Shown piece by piece: positions 16,647-27,000 of a DNA stretch of 64,000 nucleotides; positions within the stretch are counted from its first letter, which is position 1, and each line of letters begins with the position of its first letter. The stretch comes from Bacteroidota bacterium (GTDB lineage: Bacteria; Bacteroidota; Bacteroidia; Chitinophagales; Chitinophagaceae), in assembly GCA_026391455.1 (NCBI GenBank), contig JAPLEH010000069.1:1-64000 (forward strand), in the 5' to 3' direction. The position numbers were made by a program, and so were the translations under genes. The notes beneath the pieces are model-generated. The model saw only the letters and a list, made by a program, of their open reading frames with translations, searched no databases and was not told the origin of the DNA.

Positions 16647-18935
16647 CTAGAATCCCGCTTTGGGCGTACTGTTCAATGCATCCATATAGGGCTGGTTGTA
16701 CACACGCTTACCGGTGTTCTTATAGATCGCATTGGCCACGGCGCCGAAAATGGGTGGAAACGGTGGTTCCCCCAATCCGGTGGGGTCAATATCATTCTCC
16801 ACAAAATGCACTTCTATTTTCTTGGGTGCTTCCCGCATCCGTATCATCCGGTAACGGGTGAAATTATTTTGTTCAGCCATCCCATCTTTATGCGAAAGGC
16901 GTCCATACAATGCATTCCCGATTCCATCCACCACAGCACCCTGCACCATATTGGTGGCGGCATCCGGGTTAATCACGATTCCGCAATCCATAGCACTGAA
17001 TACTCTTTCTACATAAGGCTGTCCATCTTTTTTTACCACATCCACCACATGTGCCGCATAGGAATTGTGACAGAAATAGGCGGCCACTCCGCGGCTGTAT
17101 TTATTATTTGCCGGATTCTTCCAGCCCGATTTTTCTTTTACCAGTTTCAACACACCGGCATACCGGTCTGCATCATATTCATTGTTCTTTCCAACCGGAT
17201 TTTCTTTGGCCCGCTTCAGTAATTCAAGCCGGAAGTCGATCGGGTCTTTTCCCATAGCTTCGGCCAATTCATCAAGGAAGGACTGTTCAGCCGCTGCATT
17301 GAAATTAGAACGGGGTGCACGGAATGCTCCGATTGTGATATTGGTGGGAAGTTCCCAACTTTCAGCCAGGTAATTATCTACAGCACCGGCAGGAAACCGG
17401 TTTGCATGTATAGGACTTTCGGGAATACCCCCACCCTTTACATGAAAGGCTATTAAATTTTTATTGGCATCCAATGCAGCCCGATAGGTAGCGGTATACA
17501 TGGGGCGATAAATACCGTATGTCATATCATCTTCACGGCTATACACGAGCTTCACCGGTGCTTTTACTTTTCTTGAAATGAGTGCAGCTTCTGTTACATA
17601 ATGGCCATAGGCCCGCAGTCCAAAACCACCGCCCATACGGGCCATCCGTATCTCAATTTTATCTGCAGGCAGATTTAATATTTTCGACAACGTAGGTTCG
17701 ATCCATCCCGGTGCCTGGTGTGGTCCTATTACCAATGCCTGATCGTCGGTAACATGCGCGAAAAAATTCATGGGCTCCATGCAATTGTGTGCTAAGAAGG
17801 GTGCCGTATAGGTGCGTTCAATAATTGTTGCTGCATTTTTAAATGCTGTTTCGGGATCTCCATCTTTGCGTAATTGCTGTGCGGGCTTCTTCGCCTGCTC
17901 AATCATTTTGGCCATTTGCACATTGCTGCTCTCCAGCCCGGCAGGCACCACCACTTCTTTTTTTCCTCCCCTGCCGGCAATCACTTCTTTGGTATCTGCG
18001 ATAGGCTCCCAGTTTACTTTTAGTTTCTTACGAGCATTCATAACTTCCCAGGTGGTATTGCCCACTACTACCAGCAGTTCATTGAACGTGCGGGTATCAA
18101 AGCCAGCCTGCTCATACCCATCGGGATATAATTGCTGACGAAATACGTCTTTGATGCCCGGCATTTTCAATGTTTCAGTTGCATCGAAAGATGTTAATTT
18201 CATACCAAAGGCAGGCGGATGCTCGATCATGGCGATGAGCATACCTTCTGTGGTATAGTCCATACCAAAAAGTGGTTTGCCGGTAACGATCTTCACCCCT
18301 TCCACATTTTTCTTTGAATGTCGCACCACGTTGAACTGCTTCGCATTATTCAATTTTATTCCTTTGGGAATGGGTAAGCTGGCTGCTTTGGCTGCAACGC
18401 TTCCATAGGTACCCGACTTGCCGGATTTCTCATGATACAAGATTCCCTCTTTCGTAGTGATTTCTTCCGCTGGTACACCCCATGTTTGTGCGGCTGCTTC
18501 TATGAGCATGCTGCGGGCTGCAGCTCCGGCTTCGCGCAAGGGCTTCCAGTACATTCGGATCGAATTGCTGCCTCCGGTAAATTGTGGTCCCAGTTTTACA
18601 TTGTCGTGCGGCCCCATTTCAACCACTACTTTCTGCCAGTCAATATCCAGTTCTTCTGCCACCATCATGGGGAGTGAAGTCATTACATTCTGACCGAATT
18701 CGGGATTGGGGTTGAGTATCTTGATAATATTATCCGGTGTGATTTTTATATAACCGGTGATCTCATTCCATTGCAGTTCCGGCAGGTCCAATGCATGGGC
18801 ATTACCGGCAGAAGCAAATTTTGGCAACCAGCTAAAACTGATCATCAATCCTCCACCTGCCAATACAGATGTTTTCAGGAATGAACGGCGGCTATGATTG
18901 GTTGGTGTCTTTTCCATTTTCAATGATTTGAGCAT
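16647..18935 (-). CDS. Molybdopterin-binding subunit of a molybdenum hydroxylase (IorB-type), copy 2
   Basis: The 762-aa protein is a paralogue of the 752-aa protein with the same domain plan. Its Tat signal is canonical: SRRSFLKTSVLAGGG, then ISFSW. Cofactor motifs GGGFGLRAYGH and GAFRAPRSN and the catalytic GLGEPPFPP near residue 717 are present. The start could be the first ATG or the second (MEKTPTNHSRR, 18917), which gives a more usual Tat peptide. The tandem arrangement of two complete enzyme pairs suggests an old duplication, with divergence mainly in the N- and C-terminal regions. Confidence 0.87.
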   Translation of the reverse strand: MLKSLKMEKTPTNHSRRSFLKTSVLAGGGLMISFSWLPKFASAGNAHALDLPELQWNEITGYIKITPDNIIKILNPNPEFGQNVMTSLPMMVAEELDIDWQKVVVEMGPHDNVKLGPQFTGGSNSIRMYWKPLREAGAAARSMLIEAAAQTWGVPAEEITTKEGILYHEKSGKSGTYGSVAAKAASLPIPKGIKLNNAKQFNVVRHSKKNVEGVKIVTGKPLFGMDYTTEGMLIAMIEHPPAFGMKLTSFDATETLKMPGIKDVFRQQLYPDGYEQAGFDTRTFNELLVVVGNTTWEVMNARKKLKVNWEPIADTKEVIAGRGGKKEVVVPAGLESSNVQMAKMIEQAKKPAQQLRKDGDPETAFKNAATIIERTYTAPFLAHNCMEPMNFFAHVTDDQALVIGPHQAPGWIEPTLSKILNLPADKIEIRMARMGGGFGLRAYGHYVTEAALISRKVKAPVKLVYSREDDMTYGIYRPMYTATYRAALDANKNLIAFHVKGGGIPESPIHANRFPAGAVDNYLAESWELPTNITIGAFRAPRSNFNAAAEQSFLDELAEAMGKDPIDFRLELLKRAKENPVGKNNEYDADRYAGVLKLVKEKSGWKNPANNKYSRGVAAYFCHNSYAAHVVDVVKKDGQPYVERVFSAMDCGIVINPDAATNMVQGAVVDGIGNALYGRLSHKDGMAEQNNFTRYRMIRMREAPKKIEVHFVENDIDPTGLGEPPFPPIFGAVANAIYKNTGKRVYNQPYMDALNSTPKAGF

Positions 18936-18966
18936 TTACAAATGAGAGTTGTATGCAACTCCATCC

Positions 18967-19422
18967 TTATTTTTTTGCTGCTGCTTTTATCGCTTCTTTG
19001 ATTCGTAAATAGGTTCCGCAACGGCAGATATTGCCACTCATGGCTGCTTCGATCTGTGCATCGGTGGGATTGGGTGTGGTTTTCAATAAGGCCGAAGCGG
19101 TCATGATCTGTCCGGTCTGGCAATAGCCGCATTGAGCCACATCATATTCCAGCCAGGCTTTCTGCACCGGGTGTTCCCCATTTTCAGAAAGACCTTCAAT
19201 GGTGGTGATCTCACGGTTACCAATAGCCGAAATTGGCATTTGACAAGATCGGACGGCTGTTCCATTGAGATGAATGGTGCAAGCCCCGCACATTGCTACT
19301 CCGCAGCCATATTTAGTTCCCGTCATATGCAGGTGTTCTCTGATCACCCAGAGTAATGGAGTAGCAGGATCCACATCCACCTGCCTGTTTGTCCCATTTA
19401 CCTTTAATGTATATACCGCCAT
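18967..19422 (-). CDS. 2Fe-2S subunit of a molybdenum hydroxylase (IorA-type), copy 2
   Basis: The 151-aa protein has [21 protein letters not shown] and GNICRCGTY, all eight cluster cysteines of the family. It pairs with the 762-aa large subunit 31 bases downstream and follows a cytochrome c gene by 33 bases. It probably passes electrons to that cytochrome. Confidence 0.9.
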   Translation of the reverse strand: MAVYTLKVNGTNRQVDVDPATPLLWVIREHLHMTGTKYGCGVAMCGACTIHLNGTAVRSCQMPISAIGNREITTIEGLSENGEHPVQKAWLEYDVAQCGYCQTGQIMTASALLKTTPNPTDAQIEAAMSGNICRCGTYLRIKEAIKAAAKK

Positions 19423-19455
19423 AACATCAGATTTAAATTGTTGGTATTGAAAAAC

Positions 19456-19863
19456 TCATTTTCGTTGTGCTTTCACAAGGGGTACGGTTATTGCGACTGC
19501 ATTCTTATTGCCCCAGGTATTGCGCACATAATTCAGTACATCGGCGATCTGTATGTCCGTCAGGTAATCCTGAGCGGGCATGATGGCGTTATACTTTTGT
19601 CCATTGACCAGTATATCGCCGGTCTGGCCTTTGAGGATGATTCCAATGAGTGTTTTGGCCGGCTTCTTTATATAGTCTGCTTTTGCAAGGGGCGGATTGA
19701 TACCGGGTGTACCTTTACCATCTTCCATGTGGCAGTTCTGGCAATACAACGCATATACCTCTTTACCCCGCTGGATACTTTCTTTTAAACTCTGATCGGT
19801 ACTAAAGCTGCTGAACAGCAATATCCCGGTTGAAATAACAAAAATGCTCATCCACTTCATCAT
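19456..19863 (-). CDS. Cytochrome c, class I
   Basis: The 135-aa protein has an N-terminal signal segment (ISTGILLFSSF), a haem-binding CQNCH near residue 40 and a distal Met in NAIMPAQ. The rest fits a single-haem class I cytochrome c. As the first gene of the operon it is the likely periplasmic electron acceptor of the exported molybdenum hydroxylases, analogous to cytochrome-linked aldehyde oxidases. That coupling is inferred from position. Confidence 0.88.
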   Translation of the reverse strand: MMKWMSIFVISTGILLFSSFSTDQSLKESIQRGKEVYALYCQNCHMEDGKGTPGINPPLAKADYIKKPAKTLIGIILKGQTGDILVNGQKYNAIMPAQDYLTDIQIADVLNYVRNTWGNKNAVAITVPLVKAQRK

Positions 19864-20303
19864 AATTAAGCTATAGGTTTTTATTTAAGTCAAAAATTCA
19901 CAGCCTGTTTTTGAGCGTGATATTCATCGCTCTTAAAGTTACAACTATATGATTACCTGACGTAAAACTAACCAGAGAAAGAAATTCTCTCAATATCCGA
20001 TTACTGCTTCTAGTCCGGTTTGTATATCACAGTTCGTTAACCAAACAGCTATTTCTGTATTTTGTTGATAAAATTCCGCTCGTTCCGGCATATAAGTGTA
20101 CACAGATTACAGATTTATCTACCATTTTTCCTTTTTCTTTCTTTCCGGTAAAAAAAGTTGGTTGCTCTCCGGTGTTTATTTCTTCTGATTCACCAGACAT
20201 TATAACCGGATATAATATGTATTAACCGGTTTGTTCCCCAACCCGCGTATGCACACTATAGAAAACGTATCGGGGCGCAAGTAAATTCCACTAGCTTTAT
20301 CGC
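19864..20303. other. Divergent intergenic region
   Basis: These 440 bases lie between the cytochrome c gene (leftward) and a small rightward gene, and must hold both promoters. I see AT-rich sequence but no boxes that match the consensus at proper spacing, and no repeats or RNA gene. Confidence 0.45.
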
Positions 20304-20546
20304 ATGGAATTTGAACTGCCGGTACTATTCAATGGAACCGAATTAGCGTTTCCCTGTAAACTGTATGAATACGGGTATAGTTCAAAGATCGAAGTGGATA
20401 TAGATGGCACTAAAGTGATGTTTGAACCCGATGAAGAACGAAACTGGCGGGCGCTGCTTTCATGGGAAGATTTGCAGGCTAATAAACAATTGAATGTGGA
20501 ACTGCTGAAGGTCATTGCAGAAACGCTGGATGCGATCCGAAAATAA
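20304..20546 (+). CDS. Small conserved-looking hypothetical protein
   Basis: The 80-aa protein is acidic and soluble, beginning MEFELPVLFNGTELAF, then YGYSSKIEVDIDGTKVMFEPDEE. The second half is helical (LNVELLKVIAETLDAIRK). The sequence has the look of a real compact beta-beta-alpha protein: no low complexity, a balanced composition, and a good ATG. I do not recognise a function. It stands alone, convergent with the GH17 gene. Confidence 0.6.
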   Translation: MEFELPVLFNGTELAFPCKLYEYGYSSKIEVDIDGTKVMFEPDEERNWRALLSWEDLQANKQLNVELLKVIAETLDAIRK

Positions 20547-20607
20547 AAGTGCTCCTTAAATAAGAGGCAACACAATGAAATTTTCTACTCGTCAGTAAAG
20601 ATGTTGC

Positions 20608-21537
20608 TTACTCAGAAAACAGTGTCATTACCAATTTGGGCTTTCGGTTTGCATAATACAGACCCCAGTGCTTTTCCGGTTCCAGGGGATGTGATGACCC
20701 CTTCCAGTTTTCATCAAAGGCTTCGAAGAAAAAGGTGAGTACATGATGTTGTTCACTCCATTGCATCAGTTCATGAAAATACTGCTGCTGAAACTGTTCA
20801 TTTACATTCGATGGCTCAATGCCCCTTCCACTGGATTGCGTGGCCCATCCTGCTTCAGTGATCACAATGGCTTTGCCCGGATACAGATCAGCTACAGCCC
20901 GGTAATTTGCTTCCGTATAAGCTATCGCTTCTTCAATCGGTTTGTATTCCCATACCGGATAGGTGTGTAATGAAATAAAATCCACTTCACGGGCCAGCAG
21001 AGCAAGTTTGTCCTGCCAGGGTACATAGTTTTCACAAAAAGTAACAGGTTGCTTTACTTGTTGTTTTAATTGCTGTACAAAATATATCACTCTTTCAACG
21101 GGTACGAGGTGATCGGTCCAATCCACACAAGCTTCATTGCCTGCTGATACGGAAAAAATAATATCCGGAAATTCATTCGCCCAATGTGCCAGTGTTTGTA
21201 TTTTCCGTTCATTAGATATCCGGTTCTTTTCCAGTTGCGCTTCACTGTACACACCCCCTCCCCAGGGACAATTGGGGTTATTCTCTTCGGCTTCTATAAA
21301 GGCCCCAAGCATAACACGAAATGAAAAACCTTCTCCGCGAATTACTTCCAACACCGTGCGGGCCTGCTCATCACAATCATACAACCGGAGATACTGCCAG
21401 TGCGGTTGCAGCAATAACAGATCCTCTTTTATTTCTGCATAAGAAGGATTTTGTTTACCGGGCTCTTGCCCGTCGCGAAATCCGGAATAACAAATGGCCC
21501 GGTGTAAAGGCAATGCATATTGATCAAAGACATTCAT
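20608..21537 (-). CDS. GH17-like beta-1,3-glucan hydrolase, second copy
   Basis: The 309-aa protein is a TIM-barrel glycosidase of the GH17 type. The acid/base Glu lies in SAGNEAC and the nucleophile Glu in VITEAGW; FFFEAFDENWKG closes the barrel. There is no signal peptide, so it should act in the cytoplasm on imported oligosaccharides. Its start codon is separated by one base from the end of the preceding GH17 gene. It is the last gene of the glucan locus. Two non-identical cytoplasmic GH17 enzymes suggest different chain lengths or branch specificity. Confidence 0.8.
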   Translation of the reverse strand: MNVFDQYALPLHRAICYSGFRDGQEPGKQNPSYAEIKEDLLLLQPHWQYLRLYDCDEQARTVLEVIRGEGFSFRVMLGAFIEAEENNPNCPWGGGVYSEAQLEKNRISNERKIQTLAHWANEFPDIIFSVSAGNEACVDWTDHLVPVERVIYFVQQLKQQVKQPVTFCENYVPWQDKLALLAREVDFISLHTYPVWEYKPIEEAIAYTEANYRAVADLYPGKAIVITEAGWATQSSGRGIEPSNVNEQFQQQYFHELMQWSEQHHVLTFFFEAFDENWKGSSHPLEPEKHWGLYYANRKPKLVMTLFSE

Positions 21538-21538
21538 A

Positions 21539-22435
21539 TCAGAATTTCAATTTTTCATCTTTATCCCAAATACCCCAATAGGCCCCCACCACTCCTTCTG
21601 CACCCGTCTTCCATGATTCATCGAATGAGGAAAAATAAAATACGGGTATGCTGCTATTGGCTGACCAGAGCTGTGTATTGATAAAATAATCCCGCGCATG
21701 CGCCCATCCGGGATTGGCTCCCTGCAGTGATTCCCCTTTGCTGGGCCAACCCGTTTCAGTAATTATAACCTCTTTCCCATTACCTGCTGCCATCGCCTGC
21801 GCATACATCTGTTTCATATACTCCAGTGAGTTTTCAAATGCGCAACCTTCCCAGAAAGGATAACAATTACACAGTACCACATCACAGGCTTCTGTGATTG
21901 CGGGTCTTTTGGAAAATTCATAATACGCATCTACATAACCCACCGGTATCGTAGTGATTTCTTTTTTCACCCGCTGAATAAAGCCGATCAGTTCCTCCTC
22001 TGTAAGGTCTTTACGGTATAACACTTCATTGCCTACGGCTGCAATATCCACCAGTCCCTTATTATACAACTCAATCAATCCCTGTATTTCACGTTCATTC
22101 ACTTCGGGATCACGGCCCAGCCAGGCTCCCACCATGGTTTTCAATCCAAGTGATTTGGCTACCATAGGGATAAGTTCATTCCCATCGGTACAGGAGAACG
22201 AACGGATCCATTTGGTATGGGGCAACAATATCTCCATTCTTCTTCGCACCTGTTCCTCTGTAACCGGATCACCGGGTTTCTGCCCTTCTTCGTAGAGGCT
22301 GAAACAAAATCCATGTACCCCTGTTTGCAGTATTTCCTTAAATAGGTCATTGAGCGTTTCTTCCGACTCACCGCTTACCAGGTTGGCACCTGTATCCGGC
22401 CGGAGTGACAGCAATTGATCTTTTCTGAATGACAT
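21539..22435 (-). CDS. GH17-like beta-1,3-glucan hydrolase, first copy
   Basis: The 298-aa protein shows the GH17 pair VGNEVLYR (acid/base) and IITETGWPSKG (nucleophile), the latter very close to plant and bacterial GH17 enzymes. FYFSSFDESWKTG near the C-terminus matches the family. It lacks a signal peptide. It follows the symporter gene by 36 bases and directly precedes the second GH17 gene, so one transcript is likely. The expected substrate is beta-1,3-gluco-oligosaccharide; a transglycosylase activity is also possible in this family. Confidence 0.83.
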   Translation of the reverse strand: MSFRKDQLLSLRPDTGANLVSGESEETLNDLFKEILQTGVHGFCFSLYEEGQKPGDPVTEEQVRRRMEILLPHTKWIRSFSCTDGNELIPMVAKSLGLKTMVGAWLGRDPEVNEREIQGLIELYNKGLVDIAAVGNEVLYRKDLTEEELIGFIQRVKKEITTIPVGYVDAYYEFSKRPAITEACDVVLCNCYPFWEGCAFENSLEYMKQMYAQAMAAGNGKEVIITETGWPSKGESLQGANPGWAHARDYFINTQLWSANSSIPVFYFSSFDESWKTGAEGVVGAYWGIWDKDEKLKF

Positions 22436-22471
22436 GCTGAATAGATTTACATTGTTTTACTGATAACTGAT

Positions 22472-23914
22472 TTATAATTCTCCCCTTCGCCGCACCAGTT
22501 CTTCCCGAATCTCCAGTGCGCGTTTTTCTGTAATATTATACCCCCACATCACCACGATCGCCATGAGGCCAGCTACGGATGGCACGATGATATCAGCCAT
22601 TCGCAATGCATGTATCGCTTCGTGAGTTTGTAATTTAGCGTTCTGGTCAAAACCCACACTGCTCAGTATCACCCCACTGAGGAACAATGCCAGTGAGGTA
22701 CCCAATTTTACCATCCACCAGTATACGGCACCAAACAGTGCCTCTTTCCTGGGCATACCATTTTTCATTTCATCATAGTCGCACACATCTGCCGTCATAC
22801 TCATCATCAGCGTGAATAATCCCCCGATACCAAATGACATTAATGGAATGGGCAATAACATGAGCCAGGGATTGCCCGGACTGAAACCCCACCATTTCAA
22901 TGCATACCCTGCAATAGAAATAACCGTAGAAACAATAAACGCATTCTTTTTACCGATACGTCCGGACATCCAGGTAATGATAGGTATCACCAGAAAGGCT
23001 GTGGCAATGGCGCTCGCGGTACCAAACCAAGCCGGCCATTGACCTGCAGCCTGCTGATCGCCATTATACAGGTAGAAGATGATGATGAAGAAAGCAAACT
23101 GTGCCACGATCTGAAAACCGTTGAACACAAAAAAAGTGGCCCCACACAAACGTAAGAAAGGTTTATTGGTAACGGTCTTTTTTATATCCCGCCAGAAGTG
23201 AGCAAGGTTGGAAAAAATGCCCCTGAACGACAATTTCGTTTGTCCCTGCAGGTTAGACTGGTCAATCTCTTTACAAAAGATCGCCGGTAATATTCCCATC
23301 ACCACACAGAGTATTCCCACCCAGATGGATAAATTTCGTACACCGGTTGGCGCATTGGGAAATAGTTCCGGTCTGGATATGAGAAACCAAAACCAGGGAG
23401 CGATCATCCAGGCGATCTGGCCCATGATCTGCGACATGGCCATCAGGCGCGTACGTTCATTGTAATCGGGCGTCATTTCATAGCCCAGCCCAATCAGCGG
23501 AGCAGCAAAGACCGTATACCCCAGGTAAAAAATCACCGACATAATAAGGAAGAAAATAAAATTATAATCCTCATGGTTATTTCCTGCCTCCGGCAGTTTT
23601 AATTGCCACATCAGAATAAATGCAATACCGGTTACAATGGCACCGCCGAATATATACGGCTTCCTTCTGCCCCATCGGGAGCGGGTATTATCGGATATAA
23701 ATCCCATAATCGGATCCAGTATGGCATCGATGAACCTCGGAATCGCAGCCAGGATACCGGCTTTATACGGACTCATACCAAAACCCACCACGAGAAAAAA
23801 CATAAATACCCCAAGGGCTGCGGGTAATAACTGGTTCGTTAAATTTCCGGCGCCAAAAGCCAGTTTCTGACCAAGAGGCACCACATCTTTTGGATTTGTT
23901 TTTCGCTGAAGCAT
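22472..23914 (-). CDS. Sugar:cation symporter (GPH/MelB-like, MFS fold)
   Basis: The 480-aa membrane protein has about twelve hydrophobic segments. Its MelB-type signature DAILDPIMGFISDNTRSRWGRRKPY lies between helices 2 and 3. It would sit in the inner membrane and import oligosaccharides with sodium or protons. Lying between the GH149-like phosphorylase and the GH17 genes, it is the probable route for beta-1,3-gluco-oligosaccharides into the cytoplasm. Confidence 0.88.
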   Translation of the reverse strand: MLQRKTNPKDVVPLGQKLAFGAGNLTNQLLPAALGVFMFFLVVGFGMSPYKAGILAAIPRFIDAILDPIMGFISDNTRSRWGRRKPYIFGGAIVTGIAFILMWQLKLPEAGNNHEDYNFIFFLIMSVIFYLGYTVFAAPLIGLGYEMTPDYNERTRLMAMSQIMGQIAWMIAPWFWFLISRPELFPNAPTGVRNLSIWVGILCVVMGILPAIFCKEIDQSNLQGQTKLSFRGIFSNLAHFWRDIKKTVTNKPFLRLCGATFFVFNGFQIVAQFAFFIIIFYLYNGDQQAAGQWPAWFGTASAIATAFLVIPIITWMSGRIGKKNAFIVSTVISIAGYALKWWGFSPGNPWLMLLPIPLMSFGIGGLFTLMMSMTADVCDYDEMKNGMPRKEALFGAVYWWMVKLGTSLALFLSGVILSSVGFDQNAKLQTHEAIHALRMADIIVPSVAGLMAIVVMWGYNITEKRALEIREELVRRRGEL

Positions 23915-24021
23915 ATCGTTGTTGTTCGGGTTGAAAAAAACCGGTCCTCACAGTACCATATCGTTAGCGTTCGTTCTTTTTGTTACAAGTGTTTACTTTT
24001 CTGTTCCTGATGCATCACTGC

Positions 24022-27000
24022 TCAGATGAAAGCCGTTCCCGGCAATATCACGGTCAACTGTCTTATCTCACCGCTTCGCTTCCAGATAAGCCGGCTGTCT
24101 GCTTCACTGAGCCAGGATCCAATGATATGTTCCACCGCACCATTTGCTCGCTGTATTTGTATTTCCGTCTTCTCCCCCGCTTTGTAGCATACTGGCACGG
24201 TGCAACAGGTAAAGAGTACGGATCCAGCAGGCAATTGAATCGGTTGTGCATCACCGTTAGATGTATAGCTGATGACGGTGTCCGGATCCGGAAGTAATTC
24301 TGATCTCCGCATGATCCTGGGTTCAAATCCGATCCTGCCCGCTTTTACTTTTACACCCAGTTCACCAATACGACTGAGAATATCTTCCTTTACCTGACCG
24401 GTCATTCCGGGTTGTTGTGCGCCTTTGCCTTTGGGTGTATGCGAATAAGGGTCGGTAGGAAATGCCCCATACAATCTTGGTGATTTATGAATGCCGATCC
24501 CTGCCCGTATGGTATAATAATGCCCAATGAGTGCTTCACGTGTGGATATATCCGCACCAGCTTCTATAGCCCGCAGACAGGTTTCCTGTACGGCCAGTAC
24601 CAACTTGGAAACCATATGCCAGTAAATAGATCCCAGCCCTTCATATCCATAGAAAGTGCCGGAGCGCCCGGTAAATGATTGGTGATGGAAGACTTCTTCG
24701 TATACCGCCAGTAATTGTGTTTGTTCCTGTTCTACCAGTGGCTGATACACAGCAGGGAGTGCGGCCAGTCCGGCTGCGAGTTCACCCGCATTCCGGAAAT
24801 TGCCATTAAAATGATAGCCGCCTTTATTATCTTTTTTGATGATAGCCGTATTATTTTCTGCCAGCATTTTTTTCAATAAAGCAGAAGCCTCAACCGCAGT
24901 TGCAGGCACATTGTTCTTCTCCAGAAAACGCGCCAGTGGTTTATCCGGATAAAGGAGGTAGCTCTGCTGATCTTCGCGCCATAAGGCACTGGCTGCAAGC
25001 GCATCCAGCAACTGCCTGCTCTCCTCCGGTGAAAGATGACCAGCGCTGAGTACAGCCACTTGTCCTTCCAGCATTTCACTGAGGCGTGCTATTACAATTC
25101 CCTGTTCGGTGATGCGAACAGTATTATAGGCATGGTATAAATGATCGGACCTTTTGTTTTGGGAGATGGTGTGTTCGGCACAACTGATCACCTTCCTGAA
25201 AAAATGGATGAGGAGTTGAGCTGGCACCTGATCTTTTTTTCCGGAAAATCCCTCGTTGTATATTTTCTCCCGGTAATCGCTGGCCACATGCCCCAATACA
25301 TCTGTAATGTTTTTGCGTACTGCGTCATCTCCAGTAGCCTGCTTCCAATTCGCTTCATCTTCAAATACATTCATCATCTGTTGAAGCATAGAGAATAATT
25401 CCTCGGATATAGAAAACTTCTCATCTTTACTGCTTTCCAGCACCGGCAAAAAGAAATGCAGGAACCGGCGCAGGTAACAAAGGGTGACCACGGAAACACC
25501 ATTACCCACCAATGCATTGTTTGCATCATTCCATTCCGGGCGTTGGGTATTCATCCATATTCCGGCACAGGGAATAAAGTTGATTAACTTGGCCAATACG
25601 GTAGCCAGTATCTTCTCTGCAAAATTGACCCGGTATATATTTCCGTCTGCCGCAGTAAGCAAGGCCCCATCTGCGCCAAAACATTTGAACCGTTCACGGA
25701 TTGTTTTGTCAGCATCATGATCGAAATCAATCGTATTCTTTGGGTCCTTTACAATGTCTGCGTAGGATTTTATTTTATACGGCACATTGGCATATACATA
25801 TGCTTCCTGTTGCAAGCGTGCCGGTATTAACTCCGGGAAATGCTCGTTGGAAAATTCCAGTAATTTAAGCAGGTAGATCAATTGATGATCCCCCCAATAC
25901 CCGATATAGGACCAGGGATTGTCCGGTTCGATTGTTTCCCAGTCGAACCCGTCTTTTGTAATACGATAGGGATTATATCCGTCGAAGGTGGATGCATTGA
26001 GAAATTTACTGATCATCCCTTCGATAAAGTAAGGATAGGCGTGGGCAAGTGCTTCCCAGTTTTGAAAAATATCGCGCCAGTTACCTTCATAATTCAGCAC
26101 TTTTGTTCCATCCAGTTCATTCCGGAGTTCGATACTGAATCGGTTCCAGGGCCGGCTCGGGTCGCCGTGGCGGCGGCTGAATTTCAGTGGCAGGTATTCG
26201 CGAGTGAGTCTTACCAGGTCGGGATTACCTGTATTGGCCGCAAATTCATTCAGTTCAAATAACGAAAATTGTGCGGGCAGTTTATCCAGGAGCCCAGGTT
26301 CCTTTTCCAATAATAATTTTCCGGTTGCCTGTAAATAGTCTGCAAAATCTTTTTTACCGGCCGTATAATTATTGTCGAATATACCACCGCGCATAATATT
26401 GAAGAGTACATTGGATACATGCCGGGTATCCTGTAATGTGTCTGCCGTGTATTGTATCCCATCTGCTGCGGCGATCATTTGTGCGAGTTGAACAGCCCCG
26501 CTTTCCACATCTTCATGGAGCGATCTGATCACGCTCTCGCGATCCTGCAAGGTTTCTGCCAATGCAATTACAGCAGACTGATCGAGATTAACTTCTGCTA
26601 CCGTGATCCATTCGCGGGTCTGCTGAGCTTCGAGATAAAATTCACTGACAGTAAAAAAAGCACCTTTCTCTGCTTTGCTATCCGTTTCAGTTGTAAGTGT
26701 ATCTCCATTTCGAAATGCAGGCAATTGAAGTGCGGACAAGAGGTATACCGGATCTTCCAATCCCGCACTCCAGGCCACATTTGCTTTCAGTGCCTCGCTG
26801 GGTTCTGCCTTATCTACAATGATCGCGCTCAATGCAAAAATTGCCATACCAGAAGAAGTATCCAGTTCTGTGCGCTTATATGCATCTGCGAGATTGCTCA
26901 CTTTTGTCTGCAAGTCACTGTCTACTCCGTAGGGTAATACATTTTGCAATCCGTCGGCCAGCGATATCGTTTGTCGCTTCGAAGACAGATTCTGCAAGGA

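Noticed and set aside
16587-17222. 211-aa plus-strand ORF
   Set aside because: Lies antisense to the second molybdopterin subunit; no domain and shadow-like composition.
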